Shown piece by piece: positions 17,388 through 25,897 of a DNA stretch of 38,380 nucleotides. The translations under genes were made by a program, and so were the position numbers. The stretch is from a bacterium UBP8_UBA6595 (GTDB taxonomy: Bacteria > Margulisbacteria > Marinamargulisbacteria > UBA6595), in NCBI GenBank assembly GCA_002433595.1, contig DJIL01000031.1:82122-120501 (forward strand), written 5' to 3'. Below the pieces are notes generated by a model. That model searched no databases. It had not been told where the DNA came from and worked only from the letters and a program-made list of their open reading frames with translations. Numbering within the stretch: the stretch's first letter is position 1; each line of letters starts with the position of its first letter.

Positions 17388-17618
17388 TTACGATGCTTGC
17401 TGGTATTTTTTCTTGAACTTTTCAATACGCCCTTCCGCATCCACAAAGTGACTATCACCCGTGAAAAATGGATGGCATTGAGAACAGACATCCACGCGAA
17501 TGTCTTTGCATGCAATCACCTCAAAGGATGCGCCGCATGCACAAGTTGCTGTTACTAGTTTTGGTGCATACTCAACAGACACAGTATGCTTTTTTCGTTT
17601 ATCTATTTGTTTTGCCAT
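17388..17618 (-). CDS. rpmE: 50S ribosomal protein L31 (RpmE, zinc-binding form)
   Basis: Small protein of the large ribosomal subunit. The 76 residues contain the paired cysteines of the zinc-containing L31 type (TCACGASF and DVCSQCHPFFTG) and the HPFFTG motif, diagnostic for L31. It is the first gene of the operon with prfA and prmC, and its ATG lies eleven bases after a strong -10. No Shine-Dalgarno is present in that interval, which suggests a near-leaderless message. Confidence 0.96.
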   Translation of the reverse strand: MAKQIDKRKKHTVSVEYAPKLVTATCACGASFEVIACKDIRVDVCSQCHPFFTGDSHFVDAEGRIEKFKKKYQQAS

Positions 17619-17629
17619 AATAGAGACAA

Positions 17630-17659
17630 ACTATACTAGACCGCGCCAAGGATTGTCAA
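17630..17659 (-). promoter_or_regulatory. rpmE-prfA-prmC promoter, TTGACA-N18-TATAGT
   Basis: The best promoter in the window: a perfect TTGACA at 17659-17654, an 18-base spacer and TATAGT at 17635-17630, eleven bases before the rpmE ATG. A second TTGACA lies 12 bases further upstream because the element is duplicated. Confidence 0.75.
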
Positions 17660-17676
17660 GCAACTTGTCAAGCAAC
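17653..17676. repeat. Tandem 12-bp duplication TTGTCAAGCAAC x2 in a divergent promoter
   Basis: Two exact copies, 17653-17664 and 17665-17676, lie between rpmE and the STAS gene. Each copy reads as TTGACA on the minus strand and as TTGTCA on the plus strand, so the unit can supply -35 boxes in both directions. Copy 1 is the -35 of rpmE and copy 2 the -35 of the STAS gene. Confidence 0.85.
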
Positions 17677-17693
17677 TTCTTATCCTGTACTAT
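17665..17693 (+). promoter_or_regulatory. STAS-RsbW promoter, TTGTCA-N17-TACTAT
   Basis: TTGTCA at 17665-17670 (5 of 6 of the consensus), a 17-base spacer and TACTAT at 17688-17693, nine bases before the ATG at 17703. No Shine-Dalgarno lies between. Confidence 0.55.
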
Positions 17694-17702
17694 TTAGTTA
17701 AT

Positions 17703-18065
17703 ATGTCATTCCTAGATTTTAATATCAAATGTTCCGAGCAATCAGGCTGTCCCGTTGTTAAATTGTCTGGGGAAGTGGATATTCACACTTATACCGATAT
17801 GATGAAAACGCTTCAATCCTATATTGACAAGCCGAAGTCATCGGTTATCCTAAACATACTAAATGTCGATTACATTGACAGCACTGGGCTTGGCGCCATT
17901 GCTAAATGTGCCCATCACATGGACAAAAACAATGGGTTGATTTATGTTGTGTGCAATAAGCCTCAAATTCTCAAATTATTTGATATTTGCGGATTAACAA
18001 AAAAAAATGTTTCAATATTTGAAAGCGAAGCATTGGCCATCAAAGCGTTTTTGGGATCCGTTTAA
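17703..18065 (+). CDS. STAS-domain anti-sigma factor antagonist (RsbV/SpoIIAA type)
   Basis: A single STAS domain of 120 residues. Proteins of this kind free a sigma factor (or another target) by binding its anti-sigma kinase, and are switched off by phosphorylation of one serine. That site is present: NVDYIDSTGLGAI, with Asp59-Ser60-Thr61-Gly62. The fold elements are also visible (VVKLSGEVDIHT, then SSVILNILNV). The matching kinase gene follows nine bases later. No sigma factor or PP2C phosphatase gene lies in the window, so the final output of the switch cannot be stated. Confidence 0.92.
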   Translation: MSFLDFNIKCSEQSGCPVVKLSGEVDIHTYTDMMKTLQSYIDKPKSSVILNILNVDYIDSTGLGAIAKCAHHMDKNNGLIYVVCNKPQILKLFDICGLTKKNVSIFESEALAIKAFLGSV

Positions 18066-18074
18066 GACAATCAA

Positions 18075-18509
18075 ATGGTTAACGATACTGTATCCCTAAC
18101 CTTACCTACAAAGTCCGACTACGCCGGTGTGGTTCGTTTAATGCTATCCGGTATTTGCTCGCGAATGGATTATTCAATAACTGATATTGAAAACATTAAA
18201 CTAGCGGTTTCTGAGGCCTATGCTAATGTTATCAAACATGCCTTTAAAAAAAAGCCAGAATCCGATGTTACCGTGAAGTTTTATGTTTTAGAGCATGGGT
18301 TAAAGATTTGTATTCACGATAACGGGGATGGGTTTGATGTCAATGGTAAAAAAACTAACTATAATTTTGATGATTTAGACGACCCCTCCGTGGGCATGGG
18401 CGTTGGGCTTACCTTTATTGAAAGCCTTATGGACGAACTGAACATTGACTCAACTATCGGAACTGGAACAGTGGTGACTATGTTCAAAAAAAAATCGAGC
18501 TGTAATTAA
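18075..18509 (+). CDS. Anti-sigma factor serine kinase (RsbW/SpoIIAB type)
   Basis: A 144-residue GHKL ATPase. It has the N-box in IKLAVSEAYANVIKHAF (Glu47 to Asn51), the G1 box DNGDGFD (82-88) and the G2 box GMGVGLTFIESLMDE (107-121). Such kinases phosphorylate the STAS antagonist and hold a sigma factor inactive. Together with the STAS gene just upstream it forms a minimal partner-switch. The 170 bases that follow, up to the convergent hom gene, contain no supported gene. Confidence 0.92.
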   Translation: MVNDTVSLTLPTKSDYAGVVRLMLSGICSRMDYSITDIENIKLAVSEAYANVIKHAFKKKPESDVTVKFYVLEHGLKICIHDNGDGFDVNGKKTNYNFDDLDDPSVGMGVGLTFIESLMDELNIDSTIGTGTVVTMFKKKSSCN

Positions 18510-18679
18510 TCGATTAATCAAAATCCATCGTCTTTTTCTTCATCATAATCATTATAGGTACCAGCTGGAAAAAATGGCTCAGCATATGGATTTAGTCTTG
18601 GTGGAAATAGCGCTTTTTATCCCCTATTTCATCGTTTTCTACACTGCCTAATTAATACTAAAACTTATTTTTTGCTAGA

Positions 18680-19933
18680 TCAAACCACGCGCACCATGGC
18701 ATCAATCCGTAAGACAGCCGCTAGCTCATTGAGTTGAAGCCCTTGAATAACCGATTCTTTAACTGGGTGTGTGATCAGTATGATGGATGCTTCGTCGCCT
18801 TGATTTTTCTGAATCACCGTTTTTAAACTCACGCCGGCTTGGCTCAACACATGCGTCACCTGCTCCAAAACACCCACATGATCTTGGACCGATAAACGCA
18901 TATACATTGCCGTTTCCTGATCACCCAACGGAACCAATTGCGCCGGTTTTAAAGAAACAGGCGTGGACGTCGATGCCCCAATCGCCACCACATCGGATAA
19001 AATAGCCGAGGCCGTTGGAATCCCACCCGCCCCTTTGCCCACCATCATCGCATCACCCACACAATCACCGTGCAAAAACAACGCATTCACTTCATTACTC
19101 ACTGACGCCATGGCATGGGTATCGGGTAATAACATCGGGCACACGCGTACCGCCAACCCATGATCCGTCGCTGTAATCGCCCCAATTAATTTCACCACAT
19201 ACCCCATATCTTGAGCATGCAACATATCGGCTAACTGAACCGACTCAATGCCTTCGACCGGTATCGCGTCAATGGAAATATCCACATGAAAGGCCACCCC
19301 GGCTAAGATAATAACTTTATATGCCACATCCATACCACTCACATCCATAGTGGGGTCCGCCTCTGCAAACCCCAACGCTTGCGCCTCCTTTAAAGCTGCG
19401 TCATACGGCATTGAATCCGCCAGCATACGCGTTAACATATAGTTAGTGGTTCCATTTAAAATACCCATAACGGATTGAATTTTATTGGCGGCAAACCCCA
19501 CACGTAAGCTTCGAATTAATGGGATACTGCCACCAACCGCCGCTTCACACGCTAAAATGACGCGATGATCATGCGCCAACTGAAATAAAGCCTGCTGATG
19601 CTTGGCAATCACTTCTTTGTTGGCCGTTACCACGTGTTTGCCCGAAACCAATGCATCCTGAATATACTGATACGCCGGGTACTCACCGCCAATCGCTTCG
19701 ATCACTAATTCAATACTTGGATCTGCCAAAATACTGGCAATATCGTCCGTTACAGGAATGGACGCCGGCAGGCCATTATCGCGAGCTTTCTGGCAATCGC
19801 GAACCCCCACAACCTGAAGCTTAACATCTGTTTCATGCAAGCCCAATTTCATCGCCAACTGCTCGCGATTGGATTGCAAAATATGCCATACGCCTTGTCC
19901 AACAAACCCAAACCCAAGTAATGCAATATTCAT
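18680..19933 (-). CDS. hom: Homoserine dehydrogenase (Hom)
   Basis: Reduces aspartate semialdehyde to homoserine, the branch-point precursor of methionine and threonine. The 417 residues have the NAD(P) loop LLGFGFVGQG, the conserved TANKEVIAKH lysine region, GILNGTTNYMLTRM and EADPTMDVSGMDVAYK. A C-terminal ACT domain (about 345-417) could give feedback control. It is the last gene of the sulfur operon, three bases after cysN, with a GGAT Shine-Dalgarno. Its place there makes sense if homoserine feeds the MetY reaction; no homoserine acyltransferase is in the window. Confidence 0.95.
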   Translation of the reverse strand: MNIALLGFGFVGQGVWHILQSNREQLAMKLGLHETDVKLQVVGVRDCQKARDNGLPASIPVTDDIASILADPSIELVIEAIGGEYPAYQYIQDALVSGKHVVTANKEVIAKHQQALFQLAHDHRVILACEAAVGGSIPLIRSLRVGFAANKIQSVMGILNGTTNYMLTRMLADSMPYDAALKEAQALGFAEADPTMDVSGMDVAYKVIILAGVAFHVDISIDAIPVEGIESVQLADMLHAQDMGYVVKLIGAITATDHGLAVRVCPMLLPDTHAMASVSNEVNALFLHGDCVGDAMMVGKGAGGIPTASAILSDVVAIGASTSTPVSLKPAQLVPLGDQETAMYMRLSVQDHVGVLEQVTHVLSQAGVSLKTVIQKNQGDEASIILITHPVKESVIQGLQLNELAAVLRIDAMVRVV

Positions 19934-19936
19934 AGT

Positions 19937-21721
19937 TTATCCTTTTTGTATTTGATTCATAATGGTCGTTGCTCGGTCTGATACCGATTGTACTGGCGTA
20001 TCCAAGTCAATAACATGAATATCAAACGGTGCCGCCAACGTGGTTAATTGATTTAATTCAGACGGAGTTAGCCCTCGAATTGCCGTGATAAACACTAGGC
20101 CTGCATCCAAAAAGGCATACCCAATGTCCATCAAATGCCGCAACATATCTTGGCGAAGCTCGGTAATGGAATCGGTATCCGCATCCGCTTGACGCAAAAA
20201 TTGAAACCCATGTCGATAAACCTGTATACCGTGATCAAATATTATTTTTTCCAGATCAATACCCATATCCGAATACTGCTGTTTTGTCACCTGACCTGTA
20301 ATAACGACTAAAAGGGGGCGGTGCTTGTTTTTTTCCAAACGGTCCTCGGCATTGACATGACCGGGTCGCCAATATTTAGATCGCTGCTGAACATAGCGTT
20401 TCGACCAATCCTCATCGGCCACACTCGAACGAATTTGCCCCATGCCCACAGTATTGTTGGATTGACGGTCCACAATAATAAAACTACCTAAGTGGGGATT
20501 ATCTTGATAATACTCATACGGAATCGGTTGATCAAATGTGCACACACACTCTCCAATTTCATTCAGTGTCAACGTTGGCGCGTCCAAGTGATCCAAGGTG
20601 TTAATATCCAAGCGGTATTGAGGCGCTTCCAACGAACCGCTTAACAGTTTCGCTCGGGTTTTAATCCAATATAAATGGTTGGGAATCATTGGTGTATCAG
20701 ACATCCATACAATTGTGGATACAAATTGATTGCCAATGCCTACGGGACTGGCGGTACCTACCAACACATCGCCCCGAGACACATCCACTTCATCGCTCAA
20801 CGTAAGCGTAATGGACTGCCCTCGAATGGCCGATTCATGATTGCCATCCATTGTAACAATTGATTGAACAGTGCTCGACACATTAGCCGGTAGCACTGTT
20901 ATTGAATCCCCAACAGCCACTTGGCCAGTAGTGATTTGACCTGTAAACCCGCGAAAATCTAAATTGGGCCGGTTCACCCATTGCACTGGCATTGAAAATG
21001 ACCGATTGGGATCGACGGTTTGCAGTGGCACCGTTTCTAAATAAGTCAAAAGACTGGGGCCCGTATACCATGGCATTGCCGTACTAATATCTACAATGTT
21101 ATCGCCATTGAGCGCCGATACTGGAATTGCTGTAAAGTCTGAAATTCCGATGCTTGAAGCAAACCCCTGATAATCATCTAAAATTGCCTGATACTGGGGT
21201 TGACTGTAGCCGACCAAGTCCATTTTATTAATGGCTAAAATAATTTTATTAACACCCAGTAAGTGAACCAAGGTTGAATGCCGTCTCGTTTGGGTCATAA
21301 TACCCTGTCGAGCATCCACCATTAAAATTGCTAATTCTGCCGTTGACGCACCCGTGGCCATATTGCGGGTATACTGCTCATGACCTGGCGTATCAGCCAC
21401 AATAAATTTACGCTTATCCGTTGAAAAGTACCGATACGCCACATCGATGGTAATACCCTGTTCACGCTCAGACGCCAAGCCATCTACCAATAAAGCAAAA
21501 TCAATACTATCCCCTTGCGTCCCCATTTTTTTTGACTCGGACTGTAACGTATCCAATTGATCCTCGTATATTAATTTGGATTCATATAATAGCCGACCAA
21601 TCAAGGTTGATTTTCCGTCATCAACAGATCCGCACGTAATAAAACGCAGCAAACTTTTATGCTCTTGAGATTTTAAATATGCCAATATATCAGTTTCAAT
21701 TAAATTGGATTGATGGGCCAT
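19937..21721 (-). CDS. cysN: Sulfate adenylyltransferase GTPase subunit CysN with a degenerate APS-kinase-like domain
   Basis: With CysD it activates sulfate to adenosine 5'-phosphosulfate (APS), driven by GTP hydrolysis. The GTPase core is intact: GSVDDGKST (31-39), DTPGHE (110-115) and NKMD (165-168), followed by EF-Tu-like beta barrels to about residue 440. The remaining 130 residues align by eye with the APS kinase CysC found in CysNC fusions (strand RPLLVVITG, helix, then FLDAGLVFITAIRG), but GQVTKQQ (476-482) stands where the kinase P-loop GxxGxGKST should be. Kinase activity is therefore unlikely. An AGGAGG Shine-Dalgarno precedes the ATG, which overlaps the last base of cysD. Confidence 0.92.
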   Translation of the reverse strand: MAHQSNLIETDILAYLKSQEHKSLLRFITCGSVDDGKSTLIGRLLYESKLIYEDQLDTLQSESKKMGTQGDSIDFALLVDGLASEREQGITIDVAYRYFSTDKRKFIVADTPGHEQYTRNMATGASTAELAILMVDARQGIMTQTRRHSTLVHLLGVNKIILAINKMDLVGYSQPQYQAILDDYQGFASSIGISDFTAIPVSALNGDNIVDISTAMPWYTGPSLLTYLETVPLQTVDPNRSFSMPVQWVNRPNLDFRGFTGQITTGQVAVGDSITVLPANVSSTVQSIVTMDGNHESAIRGQSITLTLSDEVDVSRGDVLVGTASPVGIGNQFVSTIVWMSDTPMIPNHLYWIKTRAKLLSGSLEAPQYRLDINTLDHLDAPTLTLNEIGECVCTFDQPIPYEYYQDNPHLGSFIIVDRQSNNTVGMGQIRSSVADEDWSKRYVQQRSKYWRPGHVNAEDRLEKNKHRPLLVVITGQVTKQQYSDMGIDLEKIIFDHGIQVYRHGFQFLRQADADTDSITELRQDMLRHLMDIGYAFLDAGLVFITAIRGLTPSELNQLTTLAAPFDIHVIDLDTPVQSVSDRATTIMNQIQKG

Positions 21722-22620
21722 TAGAAATACCCCTCCTGTTTTTTCATTTCCATAGATGCGCCACTATCGTTATCAATTACACGCCCCTGTCGTTCAGATG
21801 TTTTTGTAAGTAACATCTCTTGAATAATATCTGGCAGCGTATTGGCCGATGACTCAATTGCGCCTGTAAGCGGGTAACACCCCAATGTTCGAAATCGAAC
21901 ACGTTTCAGCTCCGGTACTTCTCCTTCCTTTAGTGGCATACGCGCATCATCCACCATAATCCAGGACCCATCACGCCAGACAACGGGGCGTTCTTTAGAA
22001 AAATACAACGGCACAATTGGAATATCTTCCAAATAAATATATTGCCAAATATCCAGCTCTGTCCAATTGGACAAGGGAAATACTCGAATGGACTCCCCAG
22101 GTTTTTTCTTTGTATTATATAGCGACCACAACTCCGGGCGCTGATTTTTTGGATCCCAGCGATGCTGGGTGGATCGAAATGAAAAGATTCGTTCCTTCGC
22201 TCGTGATTTTTCTTCATCGCGTCTTGCCCCACCAAATGCAGCATCAAATTGATGATGATCCAACGCCTGCTTTAGTGCTTGAGTTTTCATAATGTCAGTA
22301 TGCACTGCAGATCCATGGGTAAATGGACCAACGTTATCCGCAATACCATCCGGATTAATATGTACCAGTAAATTCAAATTATACTGCTTCGCCAGTTGAT
22401 CCCGAAAGGCAACCATTTCTTGAAACTTCCACCGCGTATCAATGTGCATGACGGGAAAGGGAATATTGGATGGATAAAATGCTTTTCGTGCAATATGCAA
22501 CAAGACAGACGAGTCTTTCCCAATGGAATAAAGCATAACGGGGTTATCGGACTCCGCTACCACCTCACGCATAATATGAATGCTGTCTGCTTCCAATTGC
22601 TGCAAATGTGTTAATGCCAT
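21721..22620 (-). CDS. cysD: Sulfate adenylyltransferase small subunit (CysD)
   Basis: Catalytic partner of CysN in making APS from sulfate and ATP. The 299-residue PP-loop protein has YSIGKDSSVLLHIARKAF near residue 30 and the conserved FGGARRDEEKSRAKERIFSFR segment, and ends in SGASMEMKKQEGYF, a typical CysD C-terminus. AGGAGGG lies eight bases before the ATG. It lies between cysH and cysN, the order in which sulfate is activated and then reduced. Confidence 0.96.
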   Translation of the reverse strand: MALTHLQQLEADSIHIMREVVAESDNPVMLYSIGKDSSVLLHIARKAFYPSNIPFPVMHIDTRWKFQEMVAFRDQLAKQYNLNLLVHINPDGIADNVGPFTHGSAVHTDIMKTQALKQALDHHQFDAAFGGARRDEEKSRAKERIFSFRSTQHRWDPKNQRPELWSLYNTKKKPGESIRVFPLSNWTELDIWQYIYLEDIPIVPLYFSKERPVVWRDGSWIMVDDARMPLKEGEVPELKRVRFRTLGCYPLTGAIESSANTLPDIIQEMLLTKTSERQGRVIDNDSGASMEMKKQEGYF

Positions 22621-22621
22621 A

Positions 22622-23362
22622 TTAGTGACCCTCCTGGTCTTTTCGTATTAATTTCCCATCTACAACATGCAATCCGCACTCCTTAGTACTGGCTTCCCAC
22701 CACCACCGTCCGGATCGATTCGACTCCCCAGGCTGAATGGCGCGCGTGCATGGCGCACACCCAATACTGGTATACCCCTGGGAATACAACTCATTCATAG
22801 GGATGTTTTCAGCATCCACTACTGCCAATAACTGAGCCTCTGTCCACTGAATTAATGGATTGAATTTAGTTATTGAATTACCCGAATCAAATTCCGCTAA
22901 TGGCAAATTCGCTCGATCAGGAGATTGCAATCGACGCAAGCCTGTCACCCAAGCATCATACGGGTCTAGTGCACGCTGCAATGGCTGAACTTTACGGACG
23001 TAGCAACACTGCTTTCGAGCATCAACACTGTGATAAAAGCCATTAATCCCGTGATTTCGAACCAATCCCTCCACCGCTTCAGTGTCTGGACTGTATACAC
23101 GGTATCGAAACCCATACTGTCGTTCAGTCTCTACAAGCACAGTGTAAGTTTCTGGATTTAGCCGTCCCGTATCCAACACAAAAATAGCGGGATCAACACC
23201 CTTTACTTGGCACGCCTTTACCCAATAGTGTGTTAGCACTTGATCCTCTATGCTAAGCGAGGATGCTACAACTACCCTGGCGCCAAAAGCATCCAAAATA
23301 GCCGCCATTATTGTGGGCAAAGAGGCTCGGTTTTGTGCCGTATTAAATGTAGCTATATCCAT
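22622..23362 (-). CDS. cysH: Assimilatory APS reductase (CysH, [4Fe-4S] type)
   Basis: Reduces activated sulfate to sulfite. The 246-residue protein has all iron-sulfur cysteines that mark the APS-using form: C119-C120 in QCCYVRKVQPL, and C202/C205 in GCAPCTRAIQPG. The catalytic cysteine C229 lies in the C-terminal KECGLH motif. PAPS-specific reductases lack the first four. The choice of APS fits the loss of a working APS kinase in the adjacent CysN. The N-terminal nucleotide loop is ASSLSIEDQVL. Confidence 0.95.
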   Translation of the reverse strand: MDIATFNTAQNRASLPTIMAAILDAFGARVVVASSLSIEDQVLTHYWVKACQVKGVDPAIFVLDTGRLNPETYTVLVETERQYGFRYRVYSPDTEAVEGLVRNHGINGFYHSVDARKQCCYVRKVQPLQRALDPYDAWVTGLRRLQSPDRANLPLAEFDSGNSITKFNPLIQWTEAQLLAVVDAENIPMNELYSQGYTSIGCAPCTRAIQPGESNRSGRWWWEASTKECGLHVVDGKLIRKDQEGH

Positions 23363-23365
23363 GGC

Positions 23366-23611
23366 TTAAATCTGATAATCATACGTTTTTTTCCCAAATG
23401 CGATTAATTCCCAGAGGCGCTCATGGCCATAATACAATAAAAGCTTTGATAAAAATTCAATACTACCAATTGACAACGCCATAGCCCAAGTACCCGTGAT
23501 GTACCATGAGATCAACGTTGTAATCACCGTCGCAGTAATACGCCACGACAGTGATTTAACTAAACTGCGTCGATGCGTATCAACTATGCTTTTCGTATTT
23601 GTACTAGCCAA
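23366..23611 (-). CDS. DUF2061 small membrane protein
   Basis: An 81-residue protein with the DUF2061 pattern: RSLVKSLSWRITATVITT, a first membrane segment (TATVITTLISWYITG), a second (WAMALSIGSIEFLSKLLLYY) and the closing HERLWELIAFG. The function of the family is unknown, and members are often seen near sulfate assimilation genes, as here. It lies between the sulfite reductase and APS reductase genes, overlaps the 3' end of the former by 28 bases and stops three bases before cysH, so it is clearly part of the operon. Confidence 0.88.
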   Translation of the reverse strand: MASTNTKSIVDTHRRSLVKSLSWRITATVITTLISWYITGTWAMALSIGSIEFLSKLLLYYGHERLWELIAFGKKTYDYQI

Positions 23612-25896
23612 TGTGTTTCTACCTTCTCTTGTTTAACAATAGTATGGCCCTCTTGCTGTACAGAATTTGGTACATTTTGAATTGGCTCCCCATCGTCTAA
23701 TAAGACGGCCACTATATCTCCAGACTGTAGCCCCTCTAAAGCCAGCTTTGTTTTTACAAAATTCATTGGGCATGAGACTCCCCGAAAATCATGCTGCACC
23801 ATGGCTTTTTTTATGGCAGGTGTGGCAGCTGCTTGCGCATCAAATTTAAACTTCAAGGAATCATCCATACCTTTGTATAAGGCTATAACTGAATTGGCCA
23901 ATGCCACTAACGCGTCGGCATGCGGAACCAATGCAGCTGCAGGCCCCAATCCCAACTGAACCAATGCACTATACTCTTTATCAACTAGCTCTGTTTGAAC
24001 AAAATGTTTTTCAAATAACTTAAACACATCTTTATCTGTTTTAGGATCTAAACCTCGTGTAACCAACAACATACGCGATGTATGAAATAAGAGTGTGTGC
24101 AATGCATCGGGAAGTGACGCTGTGTCGGGCAACGTTTTCATGATTTTTTTCATGGTTTTTTGATCCACATCAATCATATCAAACATGCCAGCCGAGCATT
24201 CAGCTGTGCCCAACTGCTCCAAAGACAACCGTTTTTTAGATCCAAAGTCAGTATAAAATCCGGCATCTTCTGAATACGCGGGTACATCTCGATATTGATC
24301 ACACAAGGTTTTAATTAAATCAAACCCTTCAGAGTCTAAATAATCGTTGTATGCTGCATACTGATCTTTCTTTGCAATATAGTCATATAAAAACTGATAC
24401 ACAAACTCAGGAATTGAATGCGCCGCTATATCGGTAACCCGTTGTGCGTATTCTGTTTTTCCAGCCGCTATTTTAGCACCAGCCAGTACATTGTACGCTG
24501 GATACAGGTTGCCATCTTTTCGACCAACTTTACCAAAAAACCCCAGCTGAGCAATATGATGCATACCACAGGTATTGGGGCACCCAGACATATTTAGCCG
24601 AAAATCAGCAATAGCATCGAAATCAAGATCGCTGACAATTAAGCGTTTTTGAATGGCTTTAGATAATCCCCGTGGCAAACAAATACCCAACTTACACGTT
24701 TGTGCTCCAGTACAGTTCATCATGCGACCAATAAATGCCGGCTCTTCCGATAAGGTATCTAATTGTTGAATCATACGATATGCATTGCCTAAGTAAGCAT
24801 TCGGAATATTTCTTAATCGAATATTTTGCGCACGCTCACATCGCATTGTATTGGCCCCAAAGTGATCCAAAAAGTTACAGAGTATATCGGCATGATGCTT
24901 GTAAATGTCGCCCAATTTTAACGGAATTAAAATGGATGACAATTCAGGCTGTGATTGCTCCATTACATACCGGTTTTTCCAATTCTCAAAGGCCTCCCCC
25001 GTCACCAATTCAACGGCTAAATCTGTCGCCTTGGCGGTATTGATTAATTCCGGCAATACCAAGGGGTCTTTCCCTTGAACCAACGCATACTCATTGTGAA
25101 ACAATTGTTTAAACTCTTCTTCGCCAATCTTTTTCCATAAGAACTTAATTCGATTCTGATTTCGATTTCGACGATTGCCATGCTTGTCAAACATGGTTTT
25201 AATCGCACGCGTCACAGCATATACTTCTGTATCCGGAACCCAGTCCAATAACAAATGGCCCAGCATTGGCTTGGCACCCATACCCCCCGAACAATACACC
25301 TCAAATCCTTTTTGGTTGTTATTCATTTTTGCTACAAAGCCTAAGCACGTTGTTTGAGTGAAGGACACATCATCAGGTGCTGTTGAAAATGCAATTTTAA
25401 ACTTTCTTGGCAAGTTCCATGAATCGGGTTCATGAATTAGCCGTGTTGTCAGCGCCATTGCATACGGATCGACATCAAACACATCCCCTGGGCGAATCCC
25501 AGAATGCGACGGCGTTAAAATATTTCGAATGGTATTACCACCCCCTCCCCGGGTACTCAACCCCACAGACCGCAACCCCTCGATGACAGTCATTAAGTTT
25601 TCAATCGTAACATTATGTACTTGAATTTCTTGCCGTGTTGTAAAATGAACCTCCCCGCCGCCATAGTCATCGGCTAATTCCGCCGCTTTGCGTAACTGCT
25701 CTGGCGTCAGCCCGCCCGCTGCACATCGGATTCGAATCATATAGGTATGATCTTGGCGCTGCTCGTACACACCATGTGCCACACGAATGGCTTTAAACTT
25801 GGTCGGGTCAATTTTACCCAATGAATAGTCCACTAAATCATGGACAAACAAGGCTTGTTCTTCGGCTAATACGGGGGGGTTGTCATAAAATCGCAT
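23584..25896 (-). CDS. Siroheme sulfite reductase with C-terminal TusA-like sulfur-carrier domain
   Basis: Reduces sulfite to sulfide with six electrons, probably from ferredoxin. The first 500 residues form the two-half nitrite/sulfite reductase fold. Arginine-rich substrate motifs are present (IRIRC, FTTRQEIQVH, NRNQNRIKFLW). The siroheme-[4Fe-4S] cysteines are C395/C401 (CTGAQTC) and C439/C443 (CPNTC). Normal enzymes are 500-570 residues, whereas this one has 770. After a helical stretch of unknown role, residues 702-770 form a TusA/SirA-like domain with the CPM motif (GVSCPMNFVKTKLALE, Cys709). That cysteine could carry sulfur from the active site to an acceptor. AGGAG precedes the ATG. 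Confidence 0.92.
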   Translation of the reverse strand: MRFYDNPPVLAEEQALFVHDLVDYSLGKIDPTKFKAIRVAHGVYEQRQDHTYMIRIRCAAGGLTPEQLRKAAELADDYGGGEVHFTTRQEIQVHNVTIENLMTVIEGLRSVGLSTRGGGGNTIRNILTPSHSGIRPGDVFDVDPYAMALTTRLIHEPDSWNLPRKFKIAFSTAPDDVSFTQTTCLGFVAKMNNNQKGFEVYCSGGMGAKPMLGHLLLDWVPDTEVYAVTRAIKTMFDKHGNRRNRNQNRIKFLWKKIGEEEFKQLFHNEYALVQGKDPLVLPELINTAKATDLAVELVTGEAFENWKNRYVMEQSQPELSSILIPLKLGDIYKHHADILCNFLDHFGANTMRCERAQNIRLRNIPNAYLGNAYRMIQQLDTLSEEPAFIGRMMNCTGAQTCKLGICLPRGLSKAIQKRLIVSDLDFDAIADFRLNMSGCPNTCGMHHIAQLGFFGKVGRKDGNLYPAYNVLAGAKIAAGKTEYAQRVTDIAAHSIPEFVYQFLYDYIAKKDQYAAYNDYLDSEGFDLIKTLCDQYRDVPAYSEDAGFYTDFGSKKRLSLEQLGTAECSAGMFDMIDVDQKTMKKIMKTLPDTASLPDALHTLLFHTSRMLLVTRGLDPKTDKDVFKLFEKHFVQTELVDKEYSALVQLGLGPAAALVPHADALVALANSVIALYKGMDDSLKFKFDAQAAATPAIKKAMVQHDFRGVSCPMNFVKTKLALEGLQSGDIVAVLLDDGEPIQNVPNSVQQEGHTIVKQEKVETHWLVQIRKA

Positions 25897-25897
25897 A

